A stretch of DNA of 37,938 nucleotides from Eubacterium sp. CAG:274 (GTDB lineage: Bacteria > Bacillota > Clostridia > Lachnospirales > CAG-274), in NCBI GenBank assembly GCA_000432155.1, contig FR888474.1, positions 1 to 37,938 on the forward strand, written 5' to 3'. The translations under genes and the position numbers were made by a program. Every line of letters starts with the position of its first letter. The stretch's first letter is position 1. Positions 33,636 through 37,938 of the stretch are shown here, in pieces. Under the pieces are notes generated by a model. It was not told where the DNA came from, ran no database searches, and saw nothing but the letters and a program-made list of their open reading frames with translations.

Positions 33636-34121
33636 TTAGGCTTCTTCTGCTACTACCTTGCTTTTGCGTTCTCTAAAGATAAGACCAAAAACAAATCTTA
33701 CAATAGGACCAGCAAAGAATATCTGCCATAAGAGGGCAGGGGCAAAGTTGAAGAACCATTTCTGTAACCAGTTTGTGAAAAGTGCTTGTGTACCACTGTG
33801 CATTAATGTAGCAATAAAGCTCATTACTGGACACATACAGCAAACAGTCATTGCTGAAATGGCTAAAATAATTACCATTGGCTTATCAGTAGCTGGGTTT
33901 ACAAATCTAAAGGCTAATATTTTAGCAAGTTTTCCTAAAGCAACAAACTCTAATACAAAAGCAATAGCTGCCATAATTGGAAGTTCCTCAAGGGCTAAAA
34001 GGAATACTGTAGGAGTAAGACCTCCCATATCCATAGAAATGTTATAGCAAATCATAAAATAAACCATTACTATAACCATAAGTACACCGAAAACGACACT
34101 TTGACCTAAATTTTTTGGCAT
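33636..34121 (-). CDS. DUF2798-like small membrane protein
   Basis: A 161-residue protein with four hydrophobic segments (about 8-28, 38-60, 75-100 and 122-148), resembling DUF2798 family proteins. The pattern of a Pro-Met-Ser motif in the third segment (CPVMSFIATLM) and a C-terminal GPIVRF helix fits. Function is unknown; no reaction is proposed. It has a strong promoter and an unusually long leader of about 115 bases with possible alternative hairpins. AAGGAG lies about 9 bases before the ATG. It ends at a bidirectional terminator. Read-through from the LacI-family gene upstream is possible because no terminator separates them. Confidence 0.7.
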   Translation of the reverse strand: MPKNLGQSVVFGVLMVIVMVYFMICYNISMDMGGLTPTVFLLALEELPIMAAIAFVLEFVALGKLAKILAFRFVNPATDKPMVIILAISAMTVCCMCPVMSFIATLMHSGTQALFTNWLQKWFFNFAPALLWQIFFAGPIVRFVFGLIFRERKSKVVAEEA

Positions 34122-34236
34122 TGTTTTTTTCTCCTTCTTAAATAAAATAATATATTATTAAAAAGAATTCTGTGTTGTTCATAACCACAGCAATGCTGTG
34201 TACCGTTTCCAATAAAACCATAGCTCTTTTTACCGA
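34122..34236 (-). promoter_or_regulatory. Structured leader of the DUF2798 gene with two mutually exclusive hairpins
   Basis: Read on the minus strand, CACAGC-ATT-GCTGTG (34201-34187) can form one hairpin. The segment 34191-34171 can form another (CTGTG GTT ATG AAC AA CACAG). They share bases 34187-34191, so only one can form at a time. A GCTC/GAGC hairpin precedes them. This looks like a regulatory leader, but no known class was recognised. Confidence 0.35.
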
Positions 34237-34242
34237 GCGATT

Positions 34243-34271
34243 ATTATAGCACAAACCTAAAATATTGTCAA
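34243..34271 (-). promoter_or_regulatory. Promoter for the DUF2798 gene
   Basis: On the minus strand TTGACA (34271-34266), a 17-base spacer and TATAAT (34248-34243) preceded by TGC (extended -10). The TGA stop codon of the LacI-family gene lies inside the -35 box. Confidence 0.8.
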
Positions 34272-35263
34272 TTACAATTTTCTAATAAAACTGCATTAAT
34301 ATCCACAAAGTGTTTATCAAAGTCTGGAACTTTATTTGTTGTCATCATATTAAAAGCAGTAAGTATAGCCGTTTTGCCCTGTTCAGCTGGATTTTGAGAT
34401 ATTGTAGCAGTTACAATGCCGTCTTTTATAAGGCTTTCTATTACAGGGTTTCTGCCAGTAGATACAATAGTAATTTTACCAACCTTATTAGCTTCTTTAA
34501 TGGCTTTACAAATACCTGAAATACCACCAGAAGAAATGAAAAGGGCGTTAATATCAGGGTAATCTTCTAACAACTTTTTTGTTGTAATATAGCCGTCTTC
34601 ATCATTATCTGAATTTTTAACTGTTGTAACAATATCTATATCAGGTCTGTATTGGTTTATATAATCTCTAAAGCCATCAAGTCTTTCTTTATGACATAAA
34701 ACATTGTCAGAACCATATAATAGGGCTACTTTTGAATTTTCTTTAACAATAAGCCCCATAAGATTAGCGGCTAAACGACCTACCTTAATGTAATCCACAC
34801 CGATATGATATAATCTTTTACTATTTTCTACATCAAAGTTTAATGTAATAATTTTTTTACCCTTATCAGTTAATTCGTTTATTTTATTTATAATGTCAGG
34901 GTGATTAATTGGGGTAATAATGATAACTTCGGCTTTTTCACTAAGCTGGTCAAGAAGATTAATTTGACGCTCTATATCATAGCCTTTCATAGTTTCCAAT
35001 ATTACATTGTAATTAAAGCTAGAGATTTTCTCTGCTGATAATTTAATGCTGTCAATAAGGCTGTTATAATAAATATTGTCATCGCTAGTCAATATTACAC
35101 CAATAGTAGACTTAGTACGATTGATTTCGTAACCTATTTCTTTTGCAGCATTGAAAATTTTTTCCATAGTTTCTGGTTTTACATTTGTACTGCCTTTAAG
35201 TACCCTCATAACAGTAGACTGGGAAAGACCAGTTTTTAATACAATTTCTTTAATACTACTCAA
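34268..35263 (-). CDS. LacI-family transcriptional regulator
   Basis: The N-terminal helix-turn-helix (SSIKEIVLKTGLSQSTVMRV, about residues 2-21) and hinge are followed by a periplasmic-binding-protein-like effector domain (about 55-331, starting STIGVILTSDDN). Such regulators usually bind sugars or sugar phosphates and repress or activate nearby uptake or degradation genes. The effector is unknown. The best start is the TTG at 35263: it puts SSIKEI directly after the start residue as in other LacI proteins, and GAGG lies 8 bases upstream. A GTG at 35272 overlaps the ribosome binding site. The intergenic region shared with the RibU-like gene contains a 34-base palindrome that could be its operator. 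Pectinase control is possible but not shown. Confidence 0.85.
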   Translation of the reverse strand: MSSIKEIVLKTGLSQSTVMRVLKGSTNVKPETMEKIFNAAKEIGYEINRTKSTIGVILTSDDNIYYNSLIDSIKLSAEKISSFNYNVILETMKGYDIERQINLLDQLSEKAEVIIITPINHPDIINKINELTDKGKKIITLNFDVENSKRLYHIGVDYIKVGRLAANLMGLIVKENSKVALLYGSDNVLCHKERLDGFRDYINQYRPDIDIVTTVKNSDNDEDGYITTKKLLEDYPDINALFISSGGISGICKAIKEANKVGKITIVSTGRNPVIESLIKDGIVTATISQNPAEQGKTAILTAFNMMTTNKVPDFDKHFVDINAVLLENCN

Positions 35264-35327
35264 AAATACCACCTCGTTGCATTTGTTACATATTTGCTAG
35301 AATACATATTAACATACTATGTTACAA

Positions 35328-35361
35328 ATTTCTACAGTTTTATTAATAAAAATGTAGAAAT
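35328..35361. promoter_or_regulatory. 34-base near-perfect palindrome between the LacI-family and RibU-like genes
   Basis: The arms ATTTCTACA and TGTAGAAAT flank the perfect inner palindrome TTTTATTAATAAAA, with a single G/A mismatch between them. It lies about 65 bases upstream of the LacI start and 120 bases upstream of the RibU-like start. It is a candidate operator or cruciform. Confidence 0.4.
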
Positions 35362-35427
35362 ATTAAAAACTTCGGTATTTTGTATAGTATTGAATGAAAA
35401 TTTTTTTGAAAATTACAGCAAGTATTT

Positions 35428-35456
35428 TTGACATACAAATACAAATGTGATAATAT
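35428..35456 (+). promoter_or_regulatory. Promoter for the RibU-like gene
   Basis: TTGACA (35428-35433), a 17-base spacer and TAATAT (35451-35456). No FMN riboswitch is visible in the short leader before the ATG at 35483. Confidence 0.55.
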
Positions 35457-35482
35457 TACTTTGTTTGAACGGAGGTTGAAAT

Positions 35483-36130
35483 ATGAATAAAACTAGAAAA
35501 ATGACTATGATGGCTATGCTTTGTGCCATAGCTCTTGTGGCTGTTGCAGTATGTAGAATACCAATTATTCCGGCTGTAGACTTTATAACCTATGACCCAA
35601 AGGACATTGTTCTTACAATAGGTGGTTATCTTTTTGGACCAGTTTCTGCTTTAGTTATGTGTTTAGCAGTATCTTTTGTAGAAATGTTTACTTTAAGTAC
35701 AACAGGTTACATAGGTTTTATAATGAACTTTTTATCTAGTGCAGCTTTTGCTTGTACAGCTACATATTTTTATAAAAGAAAGCACAGCATAAGACACGCT
35801 ATATTTGGACTTGTTTTAGGTACTGTTTTTATGACAGCAATTATGCTTTTATGGAACTATATTATTACACCAATATATATGGGTGTGCCTAGAGAACAGG
35901 TAGTTCCACTCCTTATACCAGCAATATTGCCGGTTAATTTATTAAAAGGTGGTATAAATACTGCCCTTACTTTATTACTTTACAAGCCTATTGTAACTGC
36001 TCTTAGAAAGGCTAATCTTATTCCTCAGTCTGAGAATCATAGTAAAGGTGGTTTCAATGCTTGGGGTATGGCTATAGGTGTATTTATACTCCTTAGTTGT
36101 ATTGTAGCCATTATATTATTTAACAAATAA
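35483..36130 (+). CDS. ECF transporter substrate-binding subunit, RibU-like
   Basis: A 215-residue membrane protein with about six hydrophobic segments. It is of the S-component type of energy-coupling-factor transporters. The segment DFITYDPKDIVLTIGGYLFGP near residues 31-51, and LLWNYIITPIYMG further on, resemble RibU-type riboflavin binders. It would work with EcfA, EcfA' and EcfT encoded elsewhere. Riboflavin is the best guess for the substrate, but other ECF subunits of this group cannot be excluded, and there is no FMN riboswitch to support it. GGAGG lies 7 bases before the ATG. A strong terminator follows. Confidence 0.75.
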   Translation: MNKTRKMTMMAMLCAIALVAVAVCRIPIIPAVDFITYDPKDIVLTIGGYLFGPVSALVMCLAVSFVEMFTLSTTGYIGFIMNFLSSAAFACTATYFYKRKHSIRHAIFGLVLGTVFMTAIMLLWNYIITPIYMGVPREQVVPLLIPAILPVNLLKGGINTALTLLLYKPIVTALRKANLIPQSENHSKGGFNAWGMAIGVFILLSCIVAIILFNK

Positions 36131-36143
36131 GAAAATTTGCAAT

Positions 36144-36177
36144 AAAAAAAGCAATCGTTTTGGCGATTGCTTTTTTT
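36144..36177. terminator. Bidirectional terminator between the RibU-like and HD-domain genes
   Basis: GCAATCG (36151-36157) pairs with CGATTGC (36164-36170), extended by A7 and T7 runs on either side. It serves both convergent genes. Confidence 0.9.
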
Positions 36178-36178
36178 G

Positions 36179-36706
36179 TTAGATAATTGATGAAACTAAT
36201 GATACAATTTTTTTAGCAGCTGTATTACTCCATTGGTAACCAATTTCCAAAGTAGCAGCATACTTGTCGGCAAGTGTAACTGCGTAAGATTCCTTATACT
36301 TTGGAATACCTCTATAGAGTGGCCACATATGCTTTAAAATAGCATCTTCTTCTCTTGAAGAAAGTTCTGTAATCTTACTTGCGTTTTTAAGAGCCAGTCT
36401 TGGATGGAGAAATGCGTGCATCTGTGGAGTTTTTTTATTCCTCCAATCATACCAGAAAAGGTCGTGTAAAAGACCAGCTCTGGCAGCGGCACGACAATCA
36501 CAACCAATGACCTTAGCTATACGATAGCTATAGTATGACACATTAAGACTGTGCTGTAATCTTGAAGTATGAAAATGCTGAGTAAAGCGGTCAAGTTTTT
36601 GAACTGTATCGTTATCAAACAAATCTTCTATATAGGTACGGAACTCAACTGCATATTTATTGTTATCATCATTTAGGTCAACTCTTGAACCGATAACCTT
36701 ATTCAT
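36179..36706 (-). CDS. HD-domain metal-dependent phosphohydrolase
   Basis: A 175-residue cytoplasmic HD-superfamily protein. The expected metal ligands are His52 (RLQHSL), the His81-Asp82 pair (GLLHDLFWYDW), a further His near 101 (FLHPRLA) and His126 (ILKHMWP). Enzymes of this fold cleave phosphate esters of nucleotides or nucleotide second messengers. The substrate cannot be told from sequence. It has its own promoter with an extended -10 and GGAG before the ATG. It ends 2 bases from the shared terminator. The flanking genes give no clear functional clue. Confidence 0.8.
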   Translation of the reverse strand: MNKVIGSRVDLNDDNNKYAVEFRTYIEDLFDNDTVQKLDRFTQHFHTSRLQHSLNVSYYSYRIAKVIGCDCRAAARAGLLHDLFWYDWRNKKTPQMHAFLHPRLALKNASKITELSSREEDAILKHMWPLYRGIPKYKESYAVTLADKYAATLEIGYQWSNTAAKKIVSLVSSII

Positions 36707-36753
36707 TAAAAATCTCCTTAAACACTTTACTACTACACTACGCTTACGAATAC

Positions 36754-36782
36754 ATTATAGCACAGCATTATTTTATTTACAA
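36754..36782 (-). promoter_or_regulatory. Promoter for the HD-domain gene
   Basis: On the minus strand TTGTAA (36782-36777), a 17-base spacer and TATAAT (36759-36754), preceded by TGC (extended -10). Confidence 0.7.
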
Positions 36783-36870
36783 TGGAAAAATATGTATTAA
36801 TTATGAAAAATAAATGATAAAATACAACAAATAATCACTAAAAATTTGTAAATATTTTAAAATGGTTGTG

Positions 36871-37521
36871 CTAAAAAATTTCCTCTGGGTCTTTATCCAT
36901 ATCAGGTACATATTTTCTGAAAAGTTTCATAAACATAAGGCTTGATACAAATATATACAATCCCATACAAAAAAGAACTACAAAAAATATTGGAAAAGTG
37001 TAGCTTATGGAAAGCACACCTAATGACCTTGTAATCAATGTAAAACCAGCACCTAAAAGTATAAGGCAGGAAATAGTTGTTAAAAGGTGTTTATTTGCCA
37101 TTAAAAAGGCTGTTTTAAGGAGCTTAAAAAACTTAAAATTAAATCTTGAAAGTAATGGAAAAGTGTAAATCACAGTTATTGTAAGCTCGTATAAAAGTAC
37201 AAACTGAACTGGGAAAAATATTGAGCTTTTCTCTAAAAATTCAATGTTAATATATATTACAGCACCTATTATACCAAATATAATTGTTGAAAGTGTTGAT
37301 TGTATAAAATTGGATTTAAAACTCTTTAAAAAATCTTTCCAAATGTAACCTTCTCTTGATGAAAGCTGACGAGTAGCAACATAGTAAGCTGCTGTTGTAG
37401 ATGCTCCTACAGTAATGACAGGAAGTGAAAAAATAGCCCAAAGCACCATTAATATTATGAAATCTCCAATATATGAGCAAAATCTATAAAATTTGGAGTC
37501 AATGTTAAACCAACCACCCAT
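36871..37521 (-). CDS. YesL-family (DUF624) membrane protein
   Basis: A 216-residue protein with about five to six hydrophobic segments (about 15-45, 75-95, 104-125, 140-160 and 170-200). The start MGGWFNIDSKFYRFCSYIGD and the segment LPVITVGASTTAAYYV are typical of the YesL family. In Bacillus subtilis yesL lies in the rhamnogalacturonan-use region, and YesL-like genes often accompany plant-polysaccharide transporters. The molecular role is unknown. Here no sugar ABC transporter is adjacent, but three pectinases lie in the same window. A strong promoter precedes it. No clear terminator hairpin follows. Confidence 0.82.
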   Translation of the reverse strand: MGGWFNIDSKFYRFCSYIGDFIILMVLWAIFSLPVITVGASTTAAYYVATRQLSSREGYIWKDFLKSFKSNFIQSTLSTIIFGIIGAVIYINIEFLEKSSIFFPVQFVLLYELTITVIYTFPLLSRFNFKFFKLLKTAFLMANKHLLTTISCLILLGAGFTLITRSLGVLSISYTFPIFFVVLFCMGLYIFVSSLMFMKLFRKYVPDMDKDPEEIF

Positions 37522-37563
37522 AAAATACCTCCTTAAAGTAGTTAAAATGCACTAATTAAGCAT

Positions 37564-37592
37564 ATGATAACATTAAAAACAGGGGTTGTCAA
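37564..37592 (-). promoter_or_regulatory. Promoter for the YesL-family gene
   Basis: On the minus strand TTGACA (37592-37587), a 17-base spacer and TATCAT (37569-37564), about 40 bases before the start codon. Confidence 0.75.
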
Positions 37593-37680
37593 CGAGGGTA
37601 ATAATATGGGAGATTATAAAAAATAGAACGGTATTAAATTTGCTGAATAAAATATATATATAATTTTTTGAGGTGGTATT

Positions 37681-37938
37681 TTGGCTCAGGGAACTTTAGC
37701 TGTTCAGCTGACTATAGGCGGAGCAGAGCCTATAACAAGTGGTAAAGTTGTTATATCTGATGATACAGGTCAGGAGTTATATACATTATATACTAATGAG
37801 TCAGGCAAAACTATTCCTGTTACTTTGGAAGCACCTCCGGCAGAGTATTCTCTTGGAGTTGGAGAACCTCAGCCTTATTCTTCATATAATATCAGAATAA
37901 CAGCTGACGGGTTTAAAGATGTGGTTATAAATGGAGTT
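37681..37938 (+). CDS. N-terminal part of a SleC-like spore-cortex / peptidoglycan-binding protein (cut by the window edge)
   Basis: The reading frame stays open from a TTG at 37681 to the right edge (86 codons). GAGG lies 7 bases upstream. An in-frame stop at 37669-37671 leaves no longer start. The product has no signal peptide and begins MAQGTLAVQLTIGG. It then has a carboxypeptidase-regulatory-like beta-sandwich pattern with a PPAEYSLGVGEPQPYSSYNI segment and a GFKDVVINGV end. I recall this N-terminal form from clostridial SleC-type spore-cortex-lytic and related peptidoglycan-binding proteins. The catalytic part would lie outside the window, so the call is provisional. Confidence 0.55.
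   Translation, partial: MAQGTLAVQLTIGGAEPITSGKVVISDDTGQELYTLYTNESGKTIPVTLEAPPAEYSLGVGEPQPYSSYNIRITADGFKDVVINGV

Noticed and set aside
33460..33640. Possible coding remnant after the PL1-type lyase (a frame reading NSPRTVELENEIKKRIG)
   Set aside because: The frame has no start or binding site, runs through a strong terminator and matches nothing I recognise.
33658..34047. 129-codon plus-strand frame opposite the DUF2798 gene
   Set aside because: No ribosome binding site and a typical mirror of a membrane protein; the minus-strand gene has family resemblance and a promoter.
35273..35482. FMN riboswitch before the RibU-like gene
   Set aside because: The conserved FMN-element segments are absent and the leader after the promoter is under 30 bases.

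Overview
The window is low-GC (about one third G+C by eye) DNA with strong AGGAGG-type ribosome binding sites and TTGACA/TATAAT promoters. It carries a sporulation sigma factor (SigK type), two dockerin-bearing pectin lyases, [FeFe] hydrogenases and no respiratory genes. This fits an anaerobic, spore-forming, pectin-degrading member of the Clostridia, perhaps Lachnospirales from a gut or plant-rich habitat. I cannot name the species. Twenty-seven complete genes and one gene cut by the right edge are supported. There is no rRNA, tRNA, CRISPR array or insertion sequence.

Layout. (1) 1-3602: a secreted pectin methylesterase and, directly behind it, a 49-residue peptide gene with a double-glycine-like motif, closed by a terminator. 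(2) 3730-5815: a nitronate monooxygenase-like flavoprotein and an SseB-family protein. (3) 5965-16598: a six-gene surface-polysaccharide operon. It encodes an ABC exporter (permease plus Wzt-type ATPase), a methyltransferase with a long coiled coil, a GT2-HAD-'AR(D/E)G' three-domain protein, an LtaS-like polyol-phosphate transferase, and a free-standing second copy of the AR(D/E)G domain. It ends at a hairpin shared with the convergent thrC. (4) 16633-18762: threonine synthase and the divergent nrdR. (5) 18831-23589: a hydrogenase operon with a thioredoxin-like [2Fe-2S] protein, an H2-sensor-type [FeFe] hydrogenase with a PAS domain, a SpoIIE-type phosphatase and a catalytic-type [FeFe] hydrogenase. 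(6) 23610-25273: an NhaC antiporter. (7) 25285-33619: a copper-amine-oxidase-like secreted protein, a PL9-type pectate lyase with dockerin, sigK, a PrsA-like foldase and a PL1-type pectate lyase with dockerin. (8) 33636-37938: a DUF2798 membrane protein, a LacI-family regulator, a RibU-like ECF substrate-binding subunit, an HD-domain protein, a YesL-family membrane protein and the start of a SleC-like spore-cortex protein.

How it works together. The esterase would remove methyl groups from homogalacturonan so that the two calcium-dependent lyases can cut it. The foldase between the lyases could help secreted proteins fold. YesL-type and LacI-type genes are often found near pectin or sugar utilisation loci, but nothing here ties them to the lyases directly. 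The hydrogenase operon reads as a self-contained H2-sensing and H2-turnover unit for fermentation. The most novel-looking system is the polysaccharide operon. Its three-domain protein matches the published logic of ribofuranose transfer from PRPP (a glycan phosphoribosyltransferase plus a HAD phosphatase). Its methyltransferase-coiled-coil next to a Wzt with a C-terminal domain resembles chain-terminating, length-measuring WbdD systems. Its LtaS-like enzyme suggests glycerol-phosphate decoration, as with GacH.
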